Positions 5,844-14,808 of a stretch of DNA of 64,000 bases are shown here, one piece after another. This DNA comes from Helicobacter sp. 12S02634-8 (lineage in GTDB: Bacteria; Campylobacterota; Campylobacteria; Campylobacterales; Helicobacteraceae), in NCBI RefSeq assembly GCF_002272865.1, contig NZ_MLAP01000008.1, positions 1 through 64,000 of the forward strand, written 5' to 3'. Position 1 is the first letter of the stretch. Each line of letters starts with the position of its first letter. The position numbers and the translations under genes were made by a program. The notes beneath the pieces are model-generated. The model was given only the letters and a program-made list of their open reading frames with translations. It was not told where the DNA came from and did no database searches.

Positions 5844-5925
5844 AAAGGGCAATCAAGGGACAATCAGAGAGCAAGGCTAAATCCCTAGCTAGCCAATCTC
5901 TCTCAAATCCCTTGCCCTTTTATTT
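5844..5925 (+). terminator. Long bulged hairpin terminator after porin 1
   Basis: AAAGGGCA plus AGGGA (5844-5860, with a four-base bulge) pairs with TCCCT/TGCCCTTT (5908-5920); GAGAG/CTCTC and GGCTA(5875-5879)/TAGCC(5890-5894) continue the stem inside. It is followed by TTTTATTTCTTT. Good terminator for the gene at 4433. Confidence 0.6.
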
Positions 5926-6050
5926 CTTTATCTTTTCCCCCCATTTTTTTATTTTTTTCCTCTTTTTTTATCTCCCCTCCCCTTCATCTTCTCCCCCCCC
6001 CCCATTTTTTTGCCCTTTATCTCCCTATTATTTTTGCCTTTTTATATTTT
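5926..6050 (+). repeat. Pyrimidine tract with C11 run upstream of porin 2
   Basis: About 120 bases made almost only of C and T on this strand, with several T7 runs and an 11-base C run at 5993-6003, located about 180 bases before the ATG at 6181. Long homopolymers in Helicobacter promoters often vary in length and change transcription, so this may be a phase-variable switch. The rest of the gap (6051-6180) is an AT-rich promoter region without a clear consensus -10. Confidence 0.6.
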
Positions 6051-6180
6051 GTGTGGGCTTTGTGTGAGCATTTGTTACAATTATGAATTAATTGTCAAGA
6101 CTTGGTATGTATATTATCAACATTTATTATTTTCCTATAGAATAAAATCCTACAAAAAGCAAAGATCCAAGGAGTGAATT

Positions 6181-7596
6181 ATGTTTCCAAATAAAGCAAG
6201 GGTGCTAGCAATATCAATGCTGGTTTTGACCAATATGTATGGCTTTGACTATAAAGTCAGTGGGAGTGCAATCAATTTTTCAAAATTTGGCTTCAACAAT
6301 AGCAAAATCGATGCAAAAAAAGGGCAATATCCCACAGAAAGCTTTGTCAATATGACAGGAACTATGCAGATAGATGCACAGCTCTTTAATGGCTTGAGTG
6401 CTGGGCTTGGCGGGGCTGTAGGCGGGCAGGCATATGATTCAACTAAATTTGCTAAAGATGTCAATGGCAACCTCGCTACACCCTATGGACTCGGCTATGA
6501 ATATATGGGCGAGTGGAACGGCTGGTTTCCCAACTACTACACAAACGCCACAAGCCGCAACGCAAAAAATTACATCATCTATAATGCTTATTTGGACTAT
6601 AAATACGGCGATATGTTCCATATCATTGTCGGTCGATACAAATCTGATATGGATTGGTTCTATCAATACACAGAAGGAGCAAAAGCCACACTCAAGCTAG
6701 CAGACTTCACTTTTTATGCCTTCACCTCTTGGGGGAGAGGGATTGCTGATGGGCAATGGCTGTATAATTTCTATCGAGAAAAATACTATGGTGTCCACGC
6801 CCTAGGTGTCACTTATAATCACAAAGGTATCACAGCTGAGCCCTTTGTATGGTTTTCTCCTGAAACTTTTACAGCCCCTGGCGTGAAGCTTATCTATGAT
6901 ACCAATCCAAATTTTGGAGGCGATGGCTTCCGATCTAAGACAACCTTTATCGGTATGTATGTCTATCAAGCCCAAAACTCCAAATATGGCAGATACGCCC
7001 CTGCAAGATACAATACTTGGGATCCTTATTTAGATGGGGGCAAGTGGAAGGGCTTGCAAGGGCCTGGTGGGGGCACTATCCTCCTCAAACAAGAATTTGA
7101 CCTCAACAACTACAATTTTGGTGGAGGGATCTATCTCAACATCGGCAATCCCAACCAAAATATCGGAACTTATGGCAATCCCATCGGAGTTGAGCAATGG
7201 ACAGACACGATTTATAACATCGGTTATGCAGGTATCAACAACATCACAGCAGCCGATGCCTTTACAGCGTTTTTAAAAGGTGGCGCGAGTTATGGGCAGT
7301 TTAGCTGGGATATAGTCGGTCGTGTCACAACCGCACCACGTGCTAATGAACAAAGCTTAGCGCTCTATCTTGATTATCAATTCACACACCATATCCAAGC
7401 AGGTATCAAGCTTGAATATTTCAACTCTGCTACCAACGCAGGCTACAACCCAGGTGCGGGCTATTTGGATAGCAATGGAAGTGTGATCGATCCTGCTACA
7501 GGAGTTGCTGATGCCAATGCAGGGAGCTATGGGATCGCACATACCATTATCCAAGACAGAAGCCATATCATGACACATATTAGCTATAGCTTCTAG
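6181..7596 (+). CDS. Hof-family outer membrane beta-barrel protein 2
   Basis: 471 residues, the longest of the group; ATG preceded by AAGGAG. Signal peptide ends around NMYG. Hallmarks: FSKFGFNNSKI, GQYPTESF, GRYKSDMDW...EGA near residue 150, YDTNPNFGGDGFRSKT, GGGIYLNIGNPNQN, TYGNPIGVEQW, and a C-terminal ISYSF. Compared with porin 1 it has extra Gly/Asn/Asp-rich residues before the last strand (ATGVADANAGSYG), probably an enlarged surface loop. Expression may be tuned by the C11 tract upstream. Outer membrane; substrate unknown. Confidence 0.85.
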   Translation: MFPNKARVLAISMLVLTNMYGFDYKVSGSAINFSKFGFNNSKIDAKKGQYPTESFVNMTGTMQIDAQLFNGLSAGLGGAVGGQAYDSTKFAKDVNGNLATPYGLGYEYMGEWNGWFPNYYTNATSRNAKNYIIYNAYLDYKYGDMFHIIVGRYKSDMDWFYQYTEGAKATLKLADFTFYAFTSWGRGIADGQWLYNFYREKYYGVHALGVTYNHKGITAEPFVWFSPETFTAPGVKLIYDTNPNFGGDGFRSKTTFIGMYVYQAQNSKYGRYAPARYNTWDPYLDGGKWKGLQGPGGGTILLKQEFDLNNYNFGGGIYLNIGNPNQNIGTYGNPIGVEQWTDTIYNIGYAGINNITAADAFTAFLKGGASYGQFSWDIVGRVTTAPRANEQSLALYLDYQFTHHIQAGIKLEYFNSATNAGYNPGAGYLDSNGSVIDPATGVADANAGSYGIAHTIIQDRSHIMTHISYSF

Positions 7597-7626
7597 TCTT
7601 TCATCTCTGCAATCATTTCCTAAAAT

Positions 7627-7659
7627 TTTTTGTAACATACCCCCAATATGTTACAAAAA
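7627..7659. terminator. 13-bp AT-rich hairpin after porin 2
   Basis: TTTTTGTAACATA (7627-7639) and TATGTTACAAAAA (7647-7659) pair perfectly around the loop CCCCCAA. On the plus strand the stem is followed by AT-rich sequence but not a clean T-run. A terminator or 3'-end stabiliser, or an operator in the porin 3 upstream region. Confidence 0.5.
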
Positions 7660-7765
7660 TAAATACTTCTCTTCTTTGGGTCATTTCCTATTTTTATATT
7701 TAAACTTATTTTAATCTGTCCTAACATTAAATAAAGTTGTCCATAAAAATATTTTAGGAGCAACT

Positions 7766-9127
7766 ATGAAAACTCTAGGCAAAACCCTGCTAGCAGTAGG
7801 TATATTCACTTCTTTGGGCAATGGCTTTGAGTATAAAGTCAATGGACAAGTGCAAAACTATTCAAAATTTGGCTTCAATAACGACAAAATCAATCAAGCA
7901 AAAGGCAAATACCCCACAGATTCATTTTCTACAATGATCGCTTCTTTGGGGGTAAATATGGATATCGGTGCAGGATTTCAAGCAGGGCTTGGAGGGACGA
8001 TAGGAGGAATTGTCTATGATGGGACAAAATACCAAAAAACCATTGATAACACCACGCTCAACCCCGATGGCTTGGTGTGGAATTATTTTGGCTTTTGGGC
8101 AGGGAACGACTACAGATTCAGTGCTTCTGCAAACAACACAAAAAATTACTTCATACAAAATGCCTTCATCACCTACACTTATGATAAATATATCCAGATC
8201 AAAGGGGGGCGTTTCCAAATGCCCGGGGATTGGTTCAGCGGCTATATACAAGGCTTGTATTTGCAGTCTTGGGCGATCCCGCATACTAGACTTTGGAGTT
8301 TTGCTACCAACCATAGAGCTTCGTGGGGCGGGAAATGGTTCAAAGACTATAAATACATCAATCCCAATGTCGCAAAAGACAATGGCAAGGGCTTTTATGT
8401 CTTTGGAGTGGGTGCAGAGTTCAAATATAAAAATTTCAGCGCACAGCCTTATTTTTACGCACAAGATTCAAGGTTTTATGCCCCAGGGATCCATTTGACC
8501 TATGATACCAACCCCGATTTCAAATCTGAGGGCTTCCGATCTAAAACTGAAATTATCTTTTTACATATGACCCATGTAGGCCCTGCTCTCCAAAAATCAA
8601 CTGCTTATAACAACTACGATGCGCTGCTATATCCTGGGCAGCAGTTTGTTGGCAGAGGCGGGGAGAGCCTTTTACTCAAGCAGACCTTTGAGATTGATCG
8701 TTATTATTTTGGTGGGGCGTTTTATAAAAACTTTGGCAATCCCAATGAGTTTTTAGCCCCCTATGGAGATCCTACGGGCTTTGATAACTACGATAATAGC
8801 GTGTATGATAGTGCAGCGTGGAACAATGTATTCCGCAGAGATGCTATCAATGGATTTTTATTCGCGGGGGCTCAATACGCCCAACTCAAAATCACCTTGC
8901 TAGGTCGCTACACAGATACGCCCCGTGCTAGAGAAGAGGCATTTTCTATCGGACTTGATTATAAATTCGCACACAACATCTTAGCAGGCCTTAAAGCAGA
9001 ATATTACAATAACACCACCTTTAAAGGCTTTACACTAGGCTATAGCGGCAACAAACCCAAACCACTCACTCAAAATGTAACACAAGATAGGAGCTATATC
9101 TCTACATTTATCCAGCATAATTTTTGA
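7766..9127 (+). CDS. Hof-family outer membrane beta-barrel protein 3
   Basis: 453 residues; ATG preceded by TAGGAG. Signal peptide MKTLGKTLLAVGIFTSLGNG, then YSKFGFNNDKI, GKYPTDSF, GGRFQMPGDWFSGYIQG, YDTNPDFKSEGFRSKT, GGAFYKNFGNPNEF, DSAAWNNVFRRDAINGFLFA, and a C-terminal TFIQHNF. It is closest to porin 5 at 24487: both share DNGKGFY, YAQDSRF(Y/I)APG and NNTTFKG(F/Y)TLG, and so may handle related compounds. Outer membrane; substrate unknown. Confidence 0.85.
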   Translation: MKTLGKTLLAVGIFTSLGNGFEYKVNGQVQNYSKFGFNNDKINQAKGKYPTDSFSTMIASLGVNMDIGAGFQAGLGGTIGGIVYDGTKYQKTIDNTTLNPDGLVWNYFGFWAGNDYRFSASANNTKNYFIQNAFITYTYDKYIQIKGGRFQMPGDWFSGYIQGLYLQSWAIPHTRLWSFATNHRASWGGKWFKDYKYINPNVAKDNGKGFYVFGVGAEFKYKNFSAQPYFYAQDSRFYAPGIHLTYDTNPDFKSEGFRSKTEIIFLHMTHVGPALQKSTAYNNYDALLYPGQQFVGRGGESLLLKQTFEIDRYYFGGAFYKNFGNPNEFLAPYGDPTGFDNYDNSVYDSAAWNNVFRRDAINGFLFAGAQYAQLKITLLGRYTDTPRAREEAFSIGLDYKFAHNILAGLKAEYYNNTTFKGFTLGYSGNKPKPLTQNVTQDRSYISTFIQHNF

Positions 9128-9190
9128 ATACTTATGAAAATATAAGTTGGATAATAGTAGAATCCATAGAAACAATAAGGTTAAAAAAGA

Positions 9191-10567
9191 GTGATTTTCC
9201 TAAAAAGAGCAATAATTTTTATTTTTTTGTATGGCGTATTTTGTGAGGGGGCTTCTAGGTTGAGGGATGATTTTTCGGGGAATATTTCTAGCTATTCTAA
9301 ATTCGGCTTCAACCACGCCCCCATCGATGTATCAAAAGGTCAATACCCCACCGATAGCTTCTCAGACCTCTATGCCACACTCAACCTCGATCACACATTT
9401 TCAAACCATTTCAATGCAGGCATTGGCTTTGCTTTTGGCGGGATTGTCTATGATTCGACCAAATATGACAGAGATACCACAGGCAAGCTAGTCAATCCCA
9501 ATGGTATGGCTTATAAATATCTGGGCTATTATGCAGGCTTTTGGAGTCAAAACAAAGCCAGCGCCCTCAATACCAAAAACTACTACCTCTCCAATCTCTA
9601 CATTGGGTATAACAATAGCTTTTTTAGCTTCAAAATTGGTCGATTTTTGTTCAAAAATACCGATTGGCTCACGGGCAATCAAGAGGGAGCTGAGATCCAT
9701 TTCAAGACCGAACACACGGACACTTGGGGGGTGATGACACACAAAAAGTCTTCTTTGGGGGGGAAATGGCTCAAGGATTTCAAATATATCAATGCATCTA
9801 AAGTCCCCACATTTGCTGCAGGTATCAAACTCAAATACCCACACACGACCTTTATCCCCTATATCCAATCCCAGCCCAATCTTTATTTGATGGCGGGGTT
9901 TCGTCTGGAATATATCAATAACTTTATGCTTTGGGCAACGCCAATAACCTCTGAAACGACACTCTCAAGCTTCTATATCCACCACACTCCCAAAGCCCAA
10001 AAACGACTCTCTGTCTATGACAATGGCAACACGCCTGTATTTGGGAGTATCACCTTGCCAAGCTTGGAGGGCTATAAGGGGCGATTGGTGGGGGCTGGTG
10101 GGGAGAGCTTTTTACTCAAGCAGATTTTTAGAATCTCTAGCAGTGCCCTCAAACATCACTTCGGCTTCCAAATCTATGAAAACTTTGGCAATGCCAATGA
10201 ATTTGTCGGAGGATATGGCAACCCTTTAGGTATCGACCTCAATGATAGCACTATCTATGATCGCGGGACAGCCAATAACGCAATCTTTGCAGCCAATGCG
10301 TTCAATAACATTGTGTTTTATGGATTCAAATACCAAAAATTCAATATGAATATTGTCAATCGCTACACAGCTAGCAAAAGAAGCGATGAAGAAAGTTTGT
10401 CTTTGAATATGGATTATTTTTTTGCTGATAAGTTGAGTTTGGGGGTCAATTTTACTTATTTTGATGACACCACCAAAAAGGGCTATCAAGTCTATCACAC
10501 ATACCTAACCCACGACATCAAAGAAGATCGCAGCTATATCTCTACTTATATCAAGCATATGTTTTAA
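9191..10567 (+). CDS. Hof-family outer membrane beta-barrel protein 4
   Basis: 458 residues from a GTG start, with AAGG ten bases upstream; no ATG fits the signal peptide better. Signal peptide MIFLKRAIIFIFLYGVFCEG, then SKFGFNHAPI, GQYPTDSF, GRFLFKNTDWLTGNQEG, KWLKDFKYIN, YENFGNANEFVGGYGNP and a C-terminal IKHMF. The YDTNP block of its sisters is missing (replaced by FRLEYINNFMLW), so it is the most divergent of the four. It lies 63 bases after porin 3, without a clear terminator between, and may be co-transcribed. Confidence 0.83.
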   Translation: MIFLKRAIIFIFLYGVFCEGASRLRDDFSGNISSYSKFGFNHAPIDVSKGQYPTDSFSDLYATLNLDHTFSNHFNAGIGFAFGGIVYDSTKYDRDTTGKLVNPNGMAYKYLGYYAGFWSQNKASALNTKNYYLSNLYIGYNNSFFSFKIGRFLFKNTDWLTGNQEGAEIHFKTEHTDTWGVMTHKKSSLGGKWLKDFKYINASKVPTFAAGIKLKYPHTTFIPYIQSQPNLYLMAGFRLEYINNFMLWATPITSETTLSSFYIHHTPKAQKRLSVYDNGNTPVFGSITLPSLEGYKGRLVGAGGESFLLKQIFRISSSALKHHFGFQIYENFGNANEFVGGYGNPLGIDLNDSTIYDRGTANNAIFAANAFNNIVFYGFKYQKFNMNIVNRYTASKRSDEESLSLNMDYFFADKLSLGVNFTYFDDTTKKGYQVYHTYLTHDIKEDRSYISTYIKHMF

Positions 10568-10574
10568 ACCAAAA

Positions 10575-10620
10575 CCTTTGCCCTCCCCTGCTCCAACATA
10601 TCAGCAAAGGCTATTTGTAA
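10575..10620. terminator. Inverted repeat between convergent genes
   Basis: CCTTTGC (10575-10581) and GCAAAGG (10614-10620) flank a 32-base loop between the ends of porin 4 and the convergent gene at 10636. No T-run; a weak candidate for a bidirectional terminator. Confidence 0.3.
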
Positions 10621-10635
10621 GATTTGAAATCAGAT

Positions 10636-11973
10636 TCAAGCCTCTTGTGTCTGTGCGTGTGGTGTTTCAAGGATTTTACGGACTTGAAGTCTTTTAATCC
10701 TAGCGCCGTCCATACTCAAAACCTCAAATTCACAATACTTATCACGCACGCGATCCCCCACCACAGGCAGCCTGCCCAACAGCCCAAACACATAGCCGCC
10801 GATAGTCACCTGCTCACACCCATCATCAAAACTAATATCCATCGCTTCTTCAACACTCTCTAAATCCATCATTCCCTCAAACTCATAAGTGTCTTCATCA
10901 ATGCGATGCATATCTTCTGTCTTTAAATCGTGCTCATCAGAAATATCCCCCATAATCTCCTCGATGATATCTTCCATTGTCAAAAGCCCTGCTGTCCCGC
11001 CATATTCATCAATCACCAATGCTGTATGGATTTGTTCTTTATTCATTTTAATCAGTATTTGTGAAATCGACGCACTCTCAGGCACGATAATCATCTCCCG
11101 CACCAAGGCCTTGAGCTCGTGCTTATTGGAGTCAAAAACTGAGCTTGTGAGCAAATCTCGAATATGGATCATTCCAATAATATTATCCTTGCTCCCCTCA
11201 CAATAGGGGTATCTTGTATGGCGACTTTCCATCACGATTTGGATATTTTCTTCATAGCTTTTTTCTGCATTGAGACAAATCATATCTTTTCTAGGAGTCA
11301 TGATTTCTTTAGCGATCGTATCAGAGAAATCCACGGCATTTTTGATGATTTCTCCCTCGATGGAGTCGATAAATCCACCCTTTAAGCTCTCGCCTACAAT
11401 GATTTTTAGCTCTTCTTCTGAGTGGGCTGCTTCACTTTCTTTGGCGGGCTCTATGCCGATTTTCTTGAGAAAAAAAGCAGCCAAAATATCAAAAAGCCTA
11501 ATCACTGGATAAAAAACAATCCAAAAAGAATACAGCGGCCTAGCGACAAAAAGTGCAGATTTTTCAGACTTAGCAATCGCAATCGATTTGGGCACAATCT
11601 CCCCTAAGACCACATGCAAAAGCGTGATAAAAGTAAAAGCAATCACAAAACTAACGGTATGGAGCAAGATAGGATTGGACTCAAAAAGCCCTTTAAGAGG
11701 GACACTGATGAGTGCAGCTACAGCAGGCTCTCCTATCCAACCAAGTGCAAGAGAAGAAAGTGTGATCCCTAGTTGTGTAGCACTCAAATAAGTATCAAGC
11801 TGATGGGAGATTTTCAAGGCTAGCTTTGCGTTGGCACCATTGCCTTTGGCGAGCTCTTCAAGGCGAGATTTCCTCACCTTAACGATAGCAAACTCAGAAA
11901 GAACAAAAAAGGCATTTAAAAAAACTAAAAAAATCGCAAAAACAAACATTAAAACCGAATGATACGGGTCCAA
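10636..11973 (-). CDS. CNNM/CorC-type membrane protein with paired CBS domains
   Basis: 445 residues from a TTG start at 11973, chosen because AAGGAG lies exactly six bases upstream. Residues about 1-190 are the four-helix CNNM (DUF21) membrane domain (FLNAFFVLSEFAIVKVRKSR, LGITLSSLALGWIGEP). About 205-335 are two CBS domains (MTPRKDMICL, TALVIDEYGGTAGLLTMEDI). The last 80 residues are the CorC_HlyC domain (GGYVFGLLGRLP). Family members are linked to magnesium or cobalt efflux; older databases call them hemolysins without good evidence. It has its own extended -10 promoter upstream. Confidence 0.9.
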   Translation of the reverse strand: MDPYHSVLMFVFAIFLVFLNAFFVLSEFAIVKVRKSRLEELAKGNGANAKLALKISHQLDTYLSATQLGITLSSLALGWIGEPAVAALISVPLKGLFESNPILLHTVSFVIAFTFITLLHVVLGEIVPKSIAIAKSEKSALFVARPLYSFWIVFYPVIRLFDILAAFFLKKIGIEPAKESEAAHSEEELKIIVGESLKGGFIDSIEGEIIKNAVDFSDTIAKEIMTPRKDMICLNAEKSYEENIQIVMESRHTRYPYCEGSKDNIIGMIHIRDLLTSSVFDSNKHELKALVREMIIVPESASISQILIKMNKEQIHTALVIDEYGGTAGLLTMEDIIEEIMGDISDEHDLKTEDMHRIDEDTYEFEGMMDLESVEEAMDISFDDGCEQVTIGGYVFGLLGRLPVVGDRVRDKYCEFEVLSMDGARIKRLQVRKILETPHAQTQEA

Positions 11974-12028
11974 TCATTACTCCTTAAATTGAAACATTGC
12001 TCAAAGCAAAGCACTTGCTTATCTGATT

Positions 12029-12037
12029 ATTCTAGCA
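12029..12037 (-). promoter_or_regulatory. Extended -10 promoter TGcTAGAAT for the CNNM/CorC gene
   Basis: Read on the minus strand: TG at 12037-12036 and TAGAAT at 12034-12029. Start expected near 12022, leaving a leader of about 50 bases to the TTG at 11973. Confidence 0.5.
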
Positions 12038-12055
12038 TAAATATTCTAAGGATTG

Positions 12056-13669
12056 CTAAAGTCCCAAGCCCACTGCAGTCACAATAAAATATGTTATCGC
12101 CCCCAAGATGGCTGAAACAGGCACGGTGATAATCCAAGAAGCAATAATTTTATGGATAATACTGCGCTTGACTAATTCGTTTTTATAGACTTTTTTGAGC
12201 GATTTTTTTTCTTTTTTATTCAAATGGGGCAGGGAAGATTTTTTATGCATTTTTTTGAGTCCCTCAAGCATTGCACCTTTGCGCTTCACGCTCGCTTGAT
12301 TGAATTTTTCTAAAAATTCCAGAGCGACTTTTGCGTCCTTGCCACTATGGGCTGAGAGAATTGTTTGCTGCATTTCGTGGTATCGCTTTTTGAGATATTC
12401 CCGCAAAAATCCTACCCCAAAGACCCCACCAATAGCAATATGTGTTGAGCTCACTGGCAAGCCCAGTCCTGAAGCGATCAATACCGTGAGTGCTGCAGAC
12501 ATCGCAATACAAAAAGCTCGCATTTTATCCAACTCTGTGATCTCACTCCCCACGGTCTTAATCAGTCTAGGGCCATAGAGCGCAAGCCCTAATGAAATCC
12601 CAAGCCCTCCAACAACCATAATCCACAAAGGCACACTCGCCTTCTCTCCCACGCTCACAAGACTCCCTAAAGCCTGATTGATAGCAGCTAATGGACCGAT
12701 TGCATTGGCCACATCATTTGCCCCGTGCGCAAAGCTCAATAACGCAGCTGCAAACACCAAAGGGATCGTAAAAAGGGCATTGATATCTTCTTTTGTATTT
12801 TGGAGTGTATCGGCCTTTGCGCTTACAAGCGGCTTGATGATAAAATATATCCCCAAAGCAACCAAAAAACTCACCACAATAGCAGTAAAAAGTCCCATAG
12901 AATAGACTTTACTCAAGCCTTTTAAAATCAAATACAGACCAAATGCCCAAGCCATAACAAAAATCAGTATCGGCACGACTTTTTTAGCCGCTAATCTTTT
13001 GTTTTGCTTATAGGTGATGGTCTTTTTTATCAACATCAAAAAAGCCATCGCAATCACCCCACCCATCAATGGCGAGATGATCCAACTCGCTACAATCCCC
13101 CCAAGCACTGCCCATTTTGCCACGCCCAAGCCCCCAGCAGCAATCCCTGCACCCAATATCCCCCCTACAATGGAGTGTGTCGTGGATACTGGTGCTTTTA
13201 AAATCGTTGCCAAATGCACCCAAACAGCTCCTGATACCAAGGCTGCAAGCATTACAGCAACAAAGACTTTAGGTGTAGCAATACTCATGGGATCGATAAT
13301 GCCTGATTTGATTGTATCCACAACATCGCCCCCAGCGATGATAGCACCCCCTGCTTCACAAACTGCTGCGATGATGATAGCCCCTGTGAGCGTGATAGCT
13401 TTAGAACCAACTGCAGGACCTACATTATTAGCGACATCATTAGCACCGATACTCATCGCCATATAGCCCCCGATAATCGTAGTCAATACCAACAACAACG
13501 GGTGAGAGAGATTGCCAAAATTTAGAGCAATCAAAGAAATAAATACCGCAAAAACCATAATGATGGCAATTTTAGAGCTATCTTTTTGAAACCTTTTATC
13601 TATTTTTTGAAAATGATCCACATCTTTGATTTCCACGCCCATCTCCAGCAATGCTTTTGGCGTTATCAT
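12056..13669 (-). CDS. pit: Inorganic phosphate transporter, PHO4/Pit family
   Basis: 537 residues. The two PHO4 signature repeats are visible: GANDVANNVGPAVGSKAI near residue 100 and GANDVANAIGPLAA near residue 320, each in a membrane-rich half; about ten hydrophobic segments overall. A cytoplasmic, charged region of about 100 residues (AKVALEFLEKFNQ...KKEKKSLKKVYKNE) precedes the last two helices. Pit proteins move phosphate or metal-phosphate with protons or sodium across the inner membrane. Adjacent to nfu, as in H. pylori (HP1491-HP1492). Divergent from nfu with a possible -10 (TATAAA, minus strand, 13779-13774). Confidence 0.92.
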   Translation of the reverse strand: MITPKALLEMGVEIKDVDHFQKIDKRFQKDSSKIAIIMVFAVFISLIALNFGNLSHPLLLVLTTIIGGYMAMSIGANDVANNVGPAVGSKAITLTGAIIIAAVCEAGGAIIAGGDVVDTIKSGIIDPMSIATPKVFVAVMLAALVSGAVWVHLATILKAPVSTTHSIVGGILGAGIAAGGLGVAKWAVLGGIVASWIISPLMGGVIAMAFLMLIKKTITYKQNKRLAAKKVVPILIFVMAWAFGLYLILKGLSKVYSMGLFTAIVVSFLVALGIYFIIKPLVSAKADTLQNTKEDINALFTIPLVFAAALLSFAHGANDVANAIGPLAAINQALGSLVSVGEKASVPLWIMVVGGLGISLGLALYGPRLIKTVGSEITELDKMRAFCIAMSAALTVLIASGLGLPVSSTHIAIGGVFGVGFLREYLKKRYHEMQQTILSAHSGKDAKVALEFLEKFNQASVKRKGAMLEGLKKMHKKSSLPHLNKKEKKSLKKVYKNELVKRSIIHKIIASWIITVPVSAILGAITYFIVTAVGLGL

Positions 13670-13817
13670 ATCAAAAGTTATCCCAAAGAAAACTTTTTTA
13701 AGCCATTTTTATCAGACCTCCCCTCTTTTTTAAGACCCCCTAAGTCCTAGCAGAGATAGAAAAGGGCTTAGGTTTTATACACAACAAACTTTCTATTTAC
13801 AAAAACTTCAAAACTTA

Positions 13818-13826
13818 TGCTATAAA
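13818..13826 (+). promoter_or_regulatory. Extended -10 promoter TGcTATAAA for the nfu-murE block
   Basis: TG at 13818-13819 and TATAAA at 13821-13826. Start near 13833 gives a leader of about 55 bases to the nfu ATG at 13889. Confidence 0.5.
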
Positions 13827-13888
13827 ATATGCGTTCAAGCTAATGAATCAATTTTGAACCAAATAGTTATTCAATAAAAGGAAGTGAT

Positions 13889-14164
13889 ATGTTCCCATTT
13901 AGCGATGAAGAGCTCAAAAAACCTGTAGAAAATTCTATCCAAAAAATCCGTCCCACCCTCACTCTTGATGGTGGTGATATTACAATACTCAGTATCAAGG
14001 GCAATAAGGTCTATGTCCGTCTTGAAGGGGCGTGCAAGGGCTGTTCTAGCAGCTCTAATACCCTCAAATATGGCGTTGAAAGGCAGTTAAAAGAAGATAT
14101 CCACCCAGATATCGAAGTCATCAATATCCCCCACGGGCAAGAAAAAAACTATCAGATTTCTTAA
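13889..14164 (+). CDS. nfu: NifU C-terminal domain (Nfu-type) Fe-S carrier
   Basis: 91 residues; ATG preceded by AAGGAAGTGAT. The whole protein is one NifU_C domain: RPTLTLDGGDITIL, then GACKGCSSSS, which carries the CxxC pair that holds a transferable Fe-S cluster, and a basic C-terminus. It delivers clusters to target apoproteins in the cytoplasm; it is not the NifU scaffold itself, whose N-terminal and ferredoxin domains are absent. First gene of a run nfu-HP1493-like-murE that matches H. pylori order. Confidence 0.92.
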   Translation: MFPFSDEELKKPVENSIQKIRPTLTLDGGDITILSIKGNKVYVRLEGACKGCSSSSNTLKYGVERQLKEDIHPDIEVINIPHGQEKNYQIS

Positions 14165-14175
14165 GGGATCTCAAA

Positions 14176-14808
14176 ATGGAAGCCACATTTCAGATCAATA
14201 ACAACCCCAAAAAGCGAACTTTTATCTACAAGGGCTTTAAGGCCTTTAGCAATGGTGCGTATCAAAATGCACTATTCTTTTTCTCGCAAGCACTTTTTTT
14301 AGACAAAGACGATCTCAATGCAAAAATAGGGCTTTTGCTCGCAGATATTGCTATGGATTTTCCCAAAGAGGCCTATGGATTTTATGAACTCTATCAAAAC
14401 CTGCTCAACTCCCAGCCCCGCGCAGCTAGAGCCAAAGTCCAACACCAGATTTTAGACCTCATCAAGTCTTTTGATAGCAATCTCAATAAATTATCTGATC
14501 TTTTTTATGATGAAGACTCGATAAAAGCTGATAGCATTGATGGGATTTTGTATAAAGATTTCAAAAAGCTCACAAAAAACAAGAACTTCAAAAAAACTTT
14601 TCAAAGCTTGATGTTTAGCACTAAAATTATATTCACCAATAAAAATGATTTTTATGATTTTTTGGAGCTTTTGATTGAAAACGACCTCTATGAAATGTCG
14701 ATTAGCTACATCGAAAATATCCAAAATCTCACCTTTTATGACAATAAAATCAACAAAATCCTACAAAAGGCGGCTCAAAAGCAAAGTGAAAATACCAAAA
14801 CCCATTGA
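14176..14808 (+). CDS. HP1493-like hypothetical protein (TPR-like N-terminus)
   Basis: 210 residues; starts 11 bases after nfu. The N-terminal third reads like a tetratricopeptide pair (YKGFKAFSNGAYQNALFFFS, LDKDDLNAKIGLLLADIAM); the rest is charged helix with many Asp/Lys/Phe. No signal peptide, so probably cytoplasmic and protein-binding. Its position between nfu and murE is the same as HP1493 in H. pylori. Its last 23 bases overlap the start chosen for murE, implying translational coupling. Function unknown. Confidence 0.75.
   Translation: MEATFQINNNPKKRTFIYKGFKAFSNGAYQNALFFFSQALFLDKDDLNAKIGLLLADIAMDFPKEAYGFYELYQNLLNSQPRAARAKVQHQILDLIKSFDSNLNKLSDLFYDEDSIKADSIDGILYKDFKKLTKNKNFKKTFQSLMFSTKIIFTNKNDFYDFLELLIENDLYEMSISYIENIQNLTFYDNKINKILQKAAQKQSENTKTH

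Noticed and set aside
13014-13466. 150-residue plus-strand frame opposite the phosphate permease
   Set aside because: Ala/Thr/Pro-rich shadow of the hydrophobic permease repeats; strong family evidence supports the minus-strand gene.
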